Of a stretch of 64,000 nt of DNA, positions 48,426-60,231 are shown in pieces. The translations under genes were made by a program, and so were the position numbers. Below the pieces are notes generated by a model. The model made no database searches. It was given only the letters and a program-made list of their open reading frames with translations, and was not told where the DNA came from. The stretch lies in assembly GCA_021464415.1 (NCBI GenBank), contig CM038471.1, forward strand, positions 74,130,851-74,194,850, in the 5' to 3' direction. The stretch comes from Lonicera japonica. Its lineage: Eukaryota > Streptophyta > Magnoliopsida > Dipsacales > Caprifoliaceae. Within the stretch, counting starts at the first letter, position 1. The number at the start of each line of letters is the position of its first letter.

Positions 48426-49719
48426 ATTAAATTTAATTTTCTTTAACTTGAAATCAATATATTTTTTTGTAAGTTCATCTCATACATATAATAAAGTGGG
48501 TAAACTAAACGCCAACGTGGATCAATTTAACAAATTTTCAAAATGTGGTTTAATTGGAAAAACTTAATTACGGATAGATACAAAATTTCCTATTTATGTA
48601 TCATATATATATATATATATTTATTTATTTAAAGTTATTTATGATAAGTCTTTAAATATATACATGATATGGTAAATATATATAATGACATAATTAAAGA
48701 CTGTAGTTTTGATTATAGTAATTTGTTAGTTGTTACAAGTCTTTATGGGATTAAAATAAATCACTGATTCTCCCTAAACATTTTGTGATTTTTGGATGAA
48801 TTAAAACATGCACACGTGACGAAATGTCAAGGTATATATATTAAAAAAATATTATTTTCATTTGATATATATCATTTTGATAATCCTGTGCTAGAGATAA
48901 AATTTATACTGTGTAGCTCTAAATCCTCTTCAAATTGTGTTTGCTTTTACATAGAATACTTTTACTTTATGTTTGCTTTTGAAGTACAATAAACTTAAAA
49001 AACTATTACTTACTTAAACTGTTTTTTTTTTTTTTAAATAAATAAATTATTTCTTCCTAAAATGTGTTGGTCTAATTAATTAACGCTTTTTATTTATTAC
49101 TTTAGTTAGAAACATACGTCACTAATTCTTTTGGCACGGGCTATCGTCTATATGTAAAAAATTTGGTTGTAAATATTAAACACGAGAAAAACAAAGCACG
49201 CCCGTTGATTTTCTTAACAAGAGCAATTTGCACTAAAAATAGTGAAGAAGCAAAAGTAATATTATGTTATATTTATCGTGTTGGATAAAATAATATTATT
49301 CTATGTCGTGTTTTGTGTTAATTGGTTAGGATTGAAAACCTGTTAGATTATTTATCCTGCAAATGCATGTTTATACATCTATCCCAAAGGGAGATCGAGG
49401 AATTAAACATATAGGATTATTTTATCATATATATACTTGTAAAATTAAACAATCCGATCCAATACTCTTATCAGACAAGTCAACGCACCCTTATAGAATA
49501 AACATTTTTCTATAATTGCTTACTAGGCATAGACATCGGTGATGTTACTATCATTTATAACTTAAAATATTAATTTGACACAACTCTGTGTTAGAAAAAA
49601 ATTGTAAGCATTGCACAAGTACGTACGTACCATTTTATTTATTGCAATTGGGAAGTATTTCCCGTAAACTCAAACTCAAGTTAAACACAAAGAAAAATAG
49701 AAATTTTTCTAGAATATAC
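48426..49719. other. Intergenic DNA
   Basis: No gene is supported. A stretch near 48655-48725 repeats the flank at 47752-47822 (ATACATGATATGGTAAATAT), a small local duplication. Confidence 0.45.
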
Positions 49720-49895
49720 TCCATCCGTCCCTAATTAAAAGTCTGCTTTCTGTTTTTGAACATAATAAATATTTTCAATCTCGCGATATCAAAAAAGTTA
49801 TGTTTCCAACTGTTGTTTAAGTTAAAATTAGTAAAAAAATAAAATAAAAAAATTACCGAGTCAAAATGAGACTTTTAATTTAAAGCCGGTAAAAC
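49720..49895. mobile_element. Stowaway-type MITE (degraded)
   Basis: The left end reads CTCCATCCGTCCCTAATTAA, the signature of plant Stowaway MITEs. The inverse AATTAAAAGTCTCATTTTGA is found at the right end, but the terminal GGGACGGAG is lost. Confidence 0.6.
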
Positions 49896-50372
49896 ATTTA
49901 TATATATACACGTAACCAAGGAATTACTTATATTCTATACAAAGATTGTGTTCTTAAACCTTATTTAGCATGAAATACTTGCATATATAAAAGGAAAATA
50001 AGTCAATTCTTGCAAGTATATAACTAATGACTAGAACAACCCATCAATCACCTTTAAGTTTAAACTGCATGAAAGTAGGTGCACTCATTTGGACATTAAT
50101 GCAAAAAATGGTAGCTGAAGAATATATTTGCCATTTATTACATCTAAAATAAACCTTTCTCTTTAACAAACAATATCCCAATAACTTTGCTAATTTAAAA
50201 ATCATTAGTTATTGCATGTCAAAGGTTTCTTACCATATGACAGAGATTTTAGCATTAACTCCCTCTTTATTTAAACATCCGATCTCCCTTCACATACTTT
50301 CACCCCAAAAATTCAAAAGAAAAAAAAAGTGTCTCTAAGCAAAACTTACATCCAAATCAAAACTATCCATCA

Positions 50373-51267
50373 ATGGAGTCCCAGCCATGTCTCTCCTGAT
50401 GCTTCAAGCATCTCAGCTGCCTCAGAAGGTGACAATAACAAAAAGATGAAGAATAAAGAAAAAGAAGTTGTTGAAGTGTTTGACAAAAAAAGTCAACCTG
50501 AATCGGTCCCCACATCCCGCCTTCGTTTGGATCTGAAACTCTCCTCAAACATAAATGAGTCGATTAACAACGGGTCTACCTCGTCCAAGCTCGAGCTCAA
50601 TCTTTTTAACCCATTGGTCGGAGTTTCTTCCCAAGTGAGTGAGTCCTCGAACGAGGCCAGTCGTGAAAACCCTAGTTCTGAAACTAGGATTTTCTCGTGC
50701 AATTTCTGCAAGAGAGAGTTCTCCACCTCTCAGGCCTTAGGTGGCCACCAAAATGCGCATAAGCACGAACGCGCTCTAGCCAAAAGGCGACACGCTCTTG
50801 ATGTGTCACCTTTTGGCCACCCGGGGTACAATCCCTATTACAGTTACTCAACCATCGGTCGATCGCCTCTATATGGCTCGAGCCTTAATAGATCACTTGG
50901 GGATAGGTCACTCGGGGTTAGGATTGACTCCATGATCCACAAGCCTTCTTACCCGTGGTCTTCGAGTTATTTTCTAGGACAGCATGATGGGTGGTCTAGA
51001 CCATCCCTAATTAGTCCTAATAACCCATCATTTGATAGTAGATTAAGGATCGAAGGAAGTGGGCCCGTTCGTGATTTTTTGGGTGTTTCTTCATCAAATA
51101 GTGCTAATAATAATAATTCGAATAATGTTGGTGAGACAAACAAGGCGAATGAGGGCGAAAATCTTTGGCCACGAGTGGCTCGCATCGAAAGCAATGATGA
51201 TAATGCCGGATCGTTGGGTCTTGGATTTGAATCTGAAGCTTTAGTCGTAATTTTTGTTTTAATTTAG
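50373..51267 (+). pseudogene. Zinc-finger copy c: finger intact, start and EAR motif lost by frameshifts
   Basis: The conserved ATG at 50373 now runs into TGA after eight codons, because one extra base lies between about 50385 and 50395 relative to copy b. The main frame then stays open to 51267; its first usable ATG is 50446, giving 273 residues. The finger [20 protein letters not shown] and the N-terminal LRLDLKLS are intact. Near 51223 one extra G shifts the frame, so the protein ends [14 protein letters not shown]. The coding for LDLNLKL survives in another frame (to TAG 51242-51244). It is either a pseudogene or a finger protein without its C-terminal EAR motif. The promoter block is conserved. 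Inverted relative to copies a and b. Confidence 0.85.
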
Positions 51268-51479
51268 TTTTATTATGATTGTGTTCACATGTTCATATTA
51301 ATAATATCGTAATCATTATTGGTATTGTTGTACGTTATTGATATCTTTGGACAAGAATGAAGATCTTGATGCAAAATTACTATGGGATTAACTCTCACAC
51401 ATGCTAATATATTTATTATACTGTCTTGTATATATTAACCATGCGTAAATTAGTTTATTTTAAATCGATAAATTATATT

Positions 51480-53287
51480 TAGAGTAAAATGCTGTGATGT
51501 ATGTGCCAACTTTGAAATTTTATAACGCAGGTTTACATATTATGTACGTAGTTTTATTTTTAAAAATAGTTGACTAACTTTTTTTGAATATTAACTCAAT
51601 TTTTTTGTGTATTAGATCATTTGTATCAAACATTACTCATAGAATGATTATTGTATTAAATAATTTAATATTGTTATAAACAATAAATTGGAGCACAAGA
51701 GGAAAGACCAGGTTGGAAGGAGTTGAAGATTTACTTCAACATATACCGGTTTGGAAAGTACATATTAGGGTTTGTTGTTTTCTTACCATCTAAATTAAAG
51801 AGGCTGATTAAGGTACTTTTACTTTTAGAAATAAAAACATTGCAATTTTTGTAAATTTTATAATGAATATGACATGTATTTAGTAGTGTAAATGTATATT
51901 CAAAAATCCGAATCCGTATTTTGTGGATATTTATCCAAATGAATATTCGGGAAAAAAGATTTGGATAGTGTTTATAAATATTCGAGATATATATCTCCCG
52001 AATAGGATTTAATTATTTGGTGTGCACAACATGGCCCAATTTACCAAAATAAAATAAAATTAAACTAAACCAAAAAAGTAACAAGTCTATAAACAAAAAG
52101 GAAAAGAAAGAAAAATAATATTTACAACATATGTGATTTGTTAGGATAAAATGTTAAATACAATATCAAATTTAAAATTGTAATAATTTTCAACTATGAT
52201 TTGTCATTTTAATCCGTATGGTTATATTATAATTTTAATGTAAATTTTAGTCAATTATACAAAAGAAATAAAATAAATTCATTATTTGAGTTAAAATTTT
52301 GACATAAAACGTTAGTCATTATTTTAATACGTTTTGTAATGTTTTATTATACTTCTCAAGTTACAACTTGTATAATGTTTCATTTTAATTGAAAGATTAT
52401 CTAGCAAAATATATTTTTAAAATTGAACTGATTTTTAGGTTAACCAAATATAGTTATATAGAAAAATGGATATATATACTATCCGAATCTGAGATATTTG
52501 ATAGAATAGGGATAATAATAGTTTAATATATTATCCGAAATGATATAGATAAAGATTTGGATAATAAGTTTAAAAAGGATACTGATTATGGATAGTGTGG
52601 TATCCGCACTATATGACCCGTTTACACTCCTACGTGTAGTATTATGTTTCTAAATTAGAATATTCTCACAAATAAATAAATATATATATATATACTTATG
52701 GGATTTTTTTGAATTTGCCCTTTGTTTTAATATCGAAATTAGAGTTATCCCATATTTTAATAATTGTTTGACTTAACACCCTAAAAATTGATGGTCATTT
52801 AACTCTATTAACTTTTAATTGTCTAAATACCTACATTTCCTTTGTATGTCTCCATTTTAAAATCTAACCCTAATTTTTCTACTTTCCTGCTCTAAAACCC
52901 AACAAGTCCTTTGCACGCCCTCTTTGTCTTTCAAAAACTCAAATAACCCAACAAATCCTCCACACAGATTCTCTCGTATATTTCTTCTGCCATTCATCTC
53001 CAACCTATTTTACTTATATTTCTCTGGTTCACCATTACCTAAGGCGGCCATGGTTGCAAAACTTGAAAGAACGCATTGTTCACTGTCACCATCGTTAGAT
53101 TTGTGATACCTTGACCTTTAATTGAAAGGAAAAAAAATTGAAGTTGGACTGACCGACGATGAGACGTAAATTGCTGTAGGAGGAGATAAATCAAATATGT
53201 TAGAACCGGCAAGCGACATAACTCAGCCGAAGTGAAATCGGGTTGTGATGGATTTGTTTTATTTTATGTTAAAATTAGTGTATTATT
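51480..53287. other. Intergenic DNA with one weak TIR element
   Basis: Contains the putative element at 51890-52640. Elsewhere there are AT-rich tracts; a short open stretch near 52924-53106 has no recognisable protein character. Confidence 0.4.
51890..52640. repeat. Putative non-autonomous TIR element
   Basis: The left AGTGTAAATGTATATTC and right CGTTTACACTCCTACG are imperfect inverses. The interior has many ATCCGAAT/ATTCGGA and GGATA/TATCC words facing each other. Superfamily and TSD are undetermined. Confidence 0.4.
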
Positions 53288-53302
53288 AAAAATTGCAAAA
53301 TT

Positions 53303-53721
53303 CAACCCGAGCTCAACCCCCATCTTCACGCCTTCAAGCAAAGCTCGGGCTTCCGCGACTTCCACGTCTAACTCCACCAAGATAGGAACAGCTTTAGCCC
53401 CAATAATCTCACCCAAGTGAATCGAAGGTAGAGCTAGAGAGTGATGCATTGCGAGTGGTGCGAATGGTGGAGAATACGGCCCCGTCACTAGCGGATGCCG
53501 GGGTGTATGTTTTGGATGCTTTGGATCAAGCGAAAAATTTCGAATCTTTCTCCTGTTCTCATGTTCCAAGGTCTGCTAATGCAGCGGCCCATGCGTTAGC
53601 TTCAGAAGCGTTGCAATTTGAAGAGGTTCAATCTTGGGGCGCCAACTCTCCGGGTTGGCTTCTCCGTACTGTTTCGAATGATTTATGTTAATTTAGGATG
53701 TTTGCTTTCAAAAAAAAAAAA
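53303..53721 (+). mobile_element. Short LINE insertion with 5' inversion (twin priming), RNase H domain
   Basis: A poly(A) run (to 53721) ends the insert, and a perfect 15-bp TSD AAAAATTGCAAAATT flanks it (53288-53302 and 53722-53736). The right part (about 53425-53695, plus strand) encodes ESDALRVVRMVEN to FSCSHVPRSANAAAHALA, the end of a plant LINE RNase H domain, with its stop codon. The left part (53303 to about 53420) encodes the preceding piece (AEARALLEGVKMGVELG) on the opposite strand. The two donor pieces are nearly adjacent in the LINE but inverted here. Confidence 0.9.
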
Positions 53722-54956
53722 AAAAATTGCAAAATTGATATTGTACTTGTTTATAAATCAATCGATTATTCATACTAGTTAGATGAATATAATCCCTAAA
53801 TTCATCTTGTATAAATAATGAAACTGTATATATAACATAATACATTTGGTAAGAGTTATCAATTAAGGATTCGAGCATAGTTGTTACACCCGCAGCTAAT
53901 CGAGCATTTAGTATAAATAATCAATTGATGTGCCATTGGTCGCTAGTACTGGAAAATATTTTGAATAATATACATACGTACGAGAGATTTTAACATTAAT
54001 TTTAATTTGAATCTAAAATTATAATTGTAATAGATATGGGTTAATTGCACTTTACCCACCCAAACTATACACTCGGTTACACTGTGCCATACCAACTATT
54101 AATTTTTACAATTTTTACATTGAACTTTAAATTTTGTTAGAATTTACCCAAAATTGGTAACGGGGTTAATAAATTGACGGAATGAAAGGGCAAAATAGGT
54201 AAATAACATATCCCCTCAATTGCATCAAGATAAAAACGTTGCCTTATTCATTTCTATTACATATATACACTCCTCCTTTTATACTTAACAGTACTTAGGG
54301 TTCTTAATATATAACTTTGGGAGAAAAACTGAGAGATTAGGGCTCATAATACATACATTAGGGTTTATAATCGAAGATTGACGATTGTTCTAGTGTTAAT
54401 AATGAAATGGGTTGGAGAATACGGGATGGTACAAGTTCTTGATGATGTATACGGTATGTATCTCATTTTTATTGAATATTTTTTTTTCGTTTGCTTTGGT
54501 TGTTAGTGCATTTGTATATTAGTTGACAAAGATTTGTTTATTATGTGAGAATCAGTGATCCATTTGTTTTATTGTTGTTTTGAGGCTTCGTTGTTGTTTA
54601 CTATGAGTTATTTTTTGATGTGTCATACATTTTGCATTTGTTTATTGATAGTGAAGACAGAGCAAACAAAAATGTATGCCTTACTTTTGTGTTTTCTTAT
54701 TATATGCAGCAAACAAAAATATGTGCTTCTGTAGTTCATTTCTTTTTTCAAAGTGGTGGTCCTGATGGACCTAGTTGTTGAATGATTGTAACTTGGCTTT
54801 ATTTATTTTTATTGTTAGCTTACACAGAACAACGCATAAATGAAGAGTAATTTGCCTTTTTTTTGTTCTCCTTTTCTTGAAGTGGTTGACTTAGTTATGA
54901 TTTTTTTTTGTTTGCTTTCTGTGACAGAGCCTTTGTTTGGTTAATATACTATTAAG

Positions 54957-57255
54957 ATGTACCATGGTGGTGACTTTCAATGCTTTAATAATAAGAAGGT
55001 TTATGTTGGTGGTAAAGTAAGTTTTATTGATTTTTGTCATTCTGATAAAATTTTCTTACTTGAGTTTGAAATCATGGGAAGGGAGTTAGGATATTTTCAT
55101 AAACCAGTATTCCTTTACAAAATAGATGGCATTGATTTAGAAGCAGGTCTGGTAGAGCTTAAGTCAGACATTGATGCATTGAATTTACACAAATTTGTTA
55201 ATGAACATAGGATTGTTGATGTATACATAAAACCAATCGCCAATGAAACAGTAGAAATTGTAGTTGAGCAAGAAAATTTCACTAACTTTAATGATAGTGG
55301 TAGTGATGCTTCTTTTAAGGGTAGTGACCCTGATTTCAATGAGAGTGATTATAATGTGTTAACCGATGATGACGAGATCTTCTCAAAACATGTTGACAAA
55401 GATGTTGAGTGGGGATTGTGTTGAGGTGGCTAATGTTAAGGTGGTTGATAAGAGTAAGGGAAAGGAAAAAATCATTGGAAATATTGATGTGGGGAAGGGG
55501 AAGGGGAAAATAGTTGAAAATGTAGAAGATGGTTACGACACTGATTATCTAGGATCAAATGAACTATTGGGTGATTGCTCAGTTTCAGATGATGATGTAA
55601 ATTCTGTGAAGAAGCCAGAATTTACAGTTTTTAACCCTCAAAGTGACATGAAAAATCCTAAATTTAAATTGGGAATGTTATTTGATTCTGCTAAGGTGTT
55701 TAGGGAAGCTATTAGACATTATGCCATTAAAAATGGAAAGCAGATAAAGTTCCCAATTAATGAGAAGGATAAGGTCAGGGCTGTTTGCAAAGAGGGTTGC
55801 CAATGGGTTTTGTATGCCTCCAGGTTGAAAAGAGAGCATACAATGCAAGTGAAAACCTTTATTGAAAACCACAGTTGTAATAGATCATTTGACATTGCTC
55901 ATGCAAATTCTAGATGGGTGGCAAAGAATTACATGGAACAAATAAGATCAAATCCAACATGGCCAATACAATCACTTATTGAAACTATCCAAAAAGACTT
56001 CAATGTGAATGTATCTAAGTACCAGATTTACAGAGCCAAAAATAAAGCAATGGAACTGATTGAAGGCACTCCAAAAGAATAATTTTCACTATTGTGGGAC
56101 TATAAAAATGAATGTAGGAGAGCAAATACAGGTTCTACAATAATAATGAAAGCAAGTGTTAGTAGTGAGGAATATGAAAAACCTGTGTTTAAAAGGTTGC
56201 ATGTGTGTTGGGGTGCAATAAAGAAAGGTTTCCTACATTATTGTAGGCCATTGGTAGGAGTAGATGGTTGCCATTTGAAGGGACCTCATGGTGGGATCCT
56301 TTTGACTGCTGTTGAAATTGATAAAAACAACCAAATATATCCCCTTGCATATGCACTTGTGGAAAATAGACAAAAAGCTCTTGGAGGTGGTTCTTTGAAC
56401 TATTGGAAAAAGACTTATTGTTTGGCAACCAATTTGCATATTCTATCATCTCAGATCAACAAAAGGTAAAGTACATGTTTCAGATTTATTACTCTGTTTC
56501 TATCATCTCAGACTTATTACTCTGTTTCTACACTTACATAATTTCGTTTTGTTTTAAATGCTTATGATAGGGATTAGTTCCAGGCCTTGGAGGAAGTGTT
56601 TTTAAATGTCTCACACAGGTTCTGTGTGAGGCATATGTATTCAAATTTCAGAAATGAGCACAAGGGGATAGCTTTAAAGAATTTGGTGTGGAAAGCTGCT
56701 AGGGCCACTAAAGTTTCCACCTTTGAGGCTGCTATGCTGGAAATAAAAACAATCAAAGATAGTGCATATGAGTGGCTGTGTGATAAGCCAGCTGCCAGGT
56801 GGAGTAGGTCCCATTTTAACACCTTCTGTAAGTCTGATTCGTTGCTTAATAACATATGTGAATGCTTTAATGCAAACATATTAGATGCTAGGGACAAGCC
56901 CATCATTACAATGCTCGAGAAAATTAGGATTAATTTGATGGAGAGAATTCACAAGAAAATGGACAAAATGAAGAAGTGTGAGGGTTTGTTATGTCCAGCA
57001 ATTTAAAAAATTGTGGAAGAGAATAAACTTGAGTCAGGAAATTGGATTCCAAAATGGAATGGTGATAAACAGTTTGAAGTCTCTAGCCCATATGGTGAAG
57101 AATTGAAAGCTGATATGGGTGAGAAAACATGTGGATGTAGGAAATGGGAACTCACTGGAATTCCATGTGCACATGCAATTTTTGCATTTAATTACCTTGC
57201 AGAAGAGCCAGATAAGTATGTGAACAAGTACTACATGAGGGAAACATTTCTATAA
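54957..57255 (+). pseudogene. MULE transposase (MURA-like), broken
   Basis: In order: a PB1-like N-terminal domain (MYHGGDFQCF, 54957-55424); after a frameshift, the mutator DNA-binding region with FREAIRHYAIKNGKQIKF and CKEGCQWVLYASR (55366-56082); the transposase core with GVDGCHLKGPHGG (56092-56469); an intron at 56466-56570 (AAAG|GTAAAG...GATAG); FCVRHMYSNF; and a SWIM zinc finger CGCRKWELTGIPCAHA (57119-57190). In-frame TAAs occur near 56080 and 57004, with frameshifts near 55400, 56370 and 56590. A zinc-knuckle remnant (CTLCGSSTHN) lies near 57440. It cannot make an active enzyme. Confidence 0.9.
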
Positions 57256-58294
57256 ATATATGATAATTTGTTGAACCCCTATTAATGGAAGGGACATGTG
57301 GAAACAAACTCGATTAACCCCTGTGCTTCCACCCAACTATAGCAAACAACCTGGCAGGCCTAAAAAGAACATAAATAAGAAAAATGATGAAAATAAAGAC
57401 AATCCATATAAGCCTGGGAAAAAAGGGACTGAAAATGACTTGTACACTTTGTGGTTCAAGTACTCATAATAGGAGAAGGTGTCCAAAATCCTAGTGGAAG
57501 CACAAATCCACCAGCAAGGTAGAAATTACCAGTAAGTTGTTCACATTTTTTCTTTATGTTACATTTGTTTTTGTTATCAAAACTAACATATCCATTTGTA
57601 CAGGTGAAAGCAAATAGAGGTGGGCATAATACATCAACCAAAAGGACAAGGCAGGAATCAGGTGGACCAATTACAATTGTTTGGCATGGAACTAAAAGGT
57701 TCAGGAAAAATACAAATACCCTTCTATGAAGACCTTCTAAGAAGACCACTTAGTTGTAGTTGTAATTTTTTGTTGGTGATATGAGTACTCTGTTGAAGTA
57801 CTCCTTTTGTGTAAATTCAGTACTCTATTTTTTGGATATTACTTTGCTTTGGCTTTAAGCTTTTTGGATGTTAAGCTTTTTGGGTGTAAAGTTAATTATC
57901 GATGGTGACATAATTAATTGTGGAGGTCAAAGTAATTGTAAATGACATGGTAGTTTGAATGTGAAATATTATGGAATTGACTCTAATATAGTGCTCTATT
58001 TGGTGGATTGTGGATTGTGAAATATATATATATTTATACCATTATCATTAAATTGCAGTACTCAAAATGATAATATACTCAGCATTAACCATCAAATTAA
58101 CAACCAACTTACCATTAATTTAACATTAAATTAACATTAGCATTGAATTAACATACATTAGCAGTAAACAATTAACAAACAAAACAGAGCATTCTTCTAA
58201 ACCCACTTAAGATAGCCACAGTTACAAAACAGAGCATTCTTCAAAACCCACTGTAAGCCTAACCCTATTCAAAAACACACATAAACCAAATGTT

Positions 58295-58621
58295 TCACAT
58301 GTCACTTTTCATATTATCCCCATTATTAGGGTTCTCCATATCCCTTACCCACAACAATAAAATCAAAACCCAAGAGAAAAATAACATAACCCAAAGAAGC
58401 CTTTCCTTTCCTCTGTTTCTGCCCATCACTGTTTCTGCTTCTAGTGCTCTAATCCTTCGAAGCAATCCGGGTATTATTTGTTTAGCTCTATCGCACATGG
58501 GTGGATCAACCCAACTGAAAGTCCCACAAATTTGACAAGATCGAAATCGTCTTCCAGGGTTTAGATCTGTTCATGAGGTGCGAATGTTTACTCTATTTCC
58601 ACAAATACATATACCTTCCAT
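58295..58621 (-). pseudogene. GRF-type zinc-finger ORF of the MULE, one in-frame stop
   Basis: On the minus strand the ATG opens MEGICICGNRVNIRTS, then TGA (58573-58571), then TDLNPGRRFRSCQICGTFSW and VDPPMCDRAKQIIPGLLRR. The CxC...NPGRRF...C..CG.F.W.D pattern is that of GRF zinc fingers. A C-terminal hydrophobic stretch (LLWVMLFFSWVLILLLW) suggests a membrane anchor. Plant MULEs often carry such a second, opposite-strand gene of unclear role. The single stop makes it a likely pseudogene. Confidence 0.8.
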
Positions 58622-58954
58622 GGTGGTGTTCTTGCTCTTCTTTCCTTTCTTCTCTCCACTTCTACGGTTTCTCTTTCTTCTCTTACGGCATTAGTTCTCA
58701 CACATGTATATATATACTATAGTTATATTGATATACAGAATCGAGGGAAAAACATTTTTGGCGGGAGAAATGGAGGAGATATGTTATTTACCTATTTTGC
58801 CCCTTCATTCGGTCAATTTATTAATCCCGTTACCAATTTCGGATAAATTATTGCAACAAAATTTAAAGTTCAGCGTAAAAATTGTAAAAATAATAGTTGG
58901 TATGGCACAGTGTAACTGAGTGTATAGTTTGGGTGGGTAAAATGCAATTAACCC

Positions 58955-59937
58955 TATATATATATGATGACTTGCACCTATCTCTCCATAATTACATACT
59001 CATATATACTTTCAATTACCAAATGTATTTCGTTAGACTCAATTTGACACCTATACTAAAAATATAATTTTGTTTTGTTAAAATTGTATTCATGTCCCAT
59101 GTATTTTGGAAATTATTCTAGAGACCAATTCTTCCATGTTTTAAAGATAAATTCTGGCAAAAATTTCTTTTATCCAATAAAATTGGCCAGTACTTGACCT
59201 TTAACAATATTATCTTGATATCAAAATCACCCATTTTCATCAATATTCCCCATACACATTATTTAAAGAAAGATGAAAAGCAAAAAAAAAATTTCCAAAA
59301 AAATGTTCATTCTTCAAAGTATGTCAAAAGAAAGAGTGTCCGATGTTCTCAAAAGAAAAAAAGGACATCATCGCGGTTAAATATTGTGCACATGCCCACC
59401 TAATTATTTTGTGAAATTTATATTTTTCACTGGTAATATTGGATAAATATTTCTAATAATTAATAATGTAGAACTTTGTCCAATAAGGAAAAAACCTACA
59501 ATTTGCCCTCGTTAGGATATCTATTATTCATTAAATCTATGCCTCCATGAAGTTTAGACTTGGATAAATTTTTGGATATTTTTTAGTTTTCATCTCACAT
59601 TTTAATTCATAATTTGATTTTTCACTTCACATTTTAAAATATTTGACTTTGGATCCCCACAATCAACCTGTTGACTTCCGTTATAAAATATTAAGTTCCC
59701 CAAAATGCCCTTATTTTCTTGAGATGGATTTACACAACCAAACAAAACAGAAAAAAAAAATGGATTCTTAGTTGTAAGTTTAGAAAGATTACATGTAATA
59801 ATATATTTTCATGAAGGTTCATGTATGCAATTAGAAACTAGTGACGTGAGAACAACCGATAAAACAAATAAAGCAACATCATGAGGTAGAATTTAAAAGA
59901 CCAAAAGTTTGAGTGTTCGAAAGCGATAGTACTTTAA
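58955..59937. other. AT-rich intergenic DNA
   Basis: No gene or bounded element was seen between the MULE and the hAT MITE. Confidence 0.5.
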
Positions 59938-60223
59938 GGGTGGTGATGTTGGCACCCCCAAAATCTCTTGAAAACACTCCCACTTTTCATTCGGTCCTTC
60001 ACAACTGAATAATGTATACGTTATTCGGTTGTGAAGGACCGAATATAAACTTGCAAAAATTTGGAAAAACTTGAAAATGCCTTACTCGATTGTAAAGAAC
60101 CGAATATATAGACCTATATTCGGTCCTCAACAACCGAATAATAGACACTTTACTCGGTTGCGAATGACCGAATTAAAGTGGGAGTGTTACCAAGTGTTTT
60201 TTGGGGTGCCAACATCACCACCC
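59938..60223. mobile_element. hAT-type MITE, copy 2 (complete)
   Basis: 286 bp with TIRs starting GGGTGGTGATGTTGGCACCC and extending imperfectly beyond 60 bp. Flanked by the perfect 8-bp TSD TACTTTAA (59930-59937 and 60224-60231), which fits the hAT superfamily. The interior is a series of ATTCGGT...ACCGAAT hairpins, including the near-perfect palindrome around TATACGTTATTCGG. Confidence 0.93.
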
Positions 60224-60231
60224 TACTTTAA

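Larger units (their letters stand above)
54038..58954 (+). mobile_element. Decayed autonomous-type MULE with about 200-bp TIRs
   Basis: The left TIR (from 54038, GGGTTAATTGCACTTTACCC) and the inverse of the right TIR (ending 58954) match over about 200 bp, including ACCCAAACTATACACTC, ACTGTGCCATACCAACTATT and AGGTAAATAACATAT. Flanking 9-mers AATAGATAT and TATATATAT agree at 7 of 9 positions, weak support for the 9-bp MULE TSD. The interior carries mutator transposase remnants on the plus strand and a GRF zinc-finger ORF on the minus strand. Confidence 0.9.

Noticed and set aside
50329..50445. N-terminal extension of zinc-finger copy c beginning at 50329
   Set aside because: The first codon there is GTG and there is no in-frame ATG before 50446. 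The apparent extension only reflects the shifted frame.
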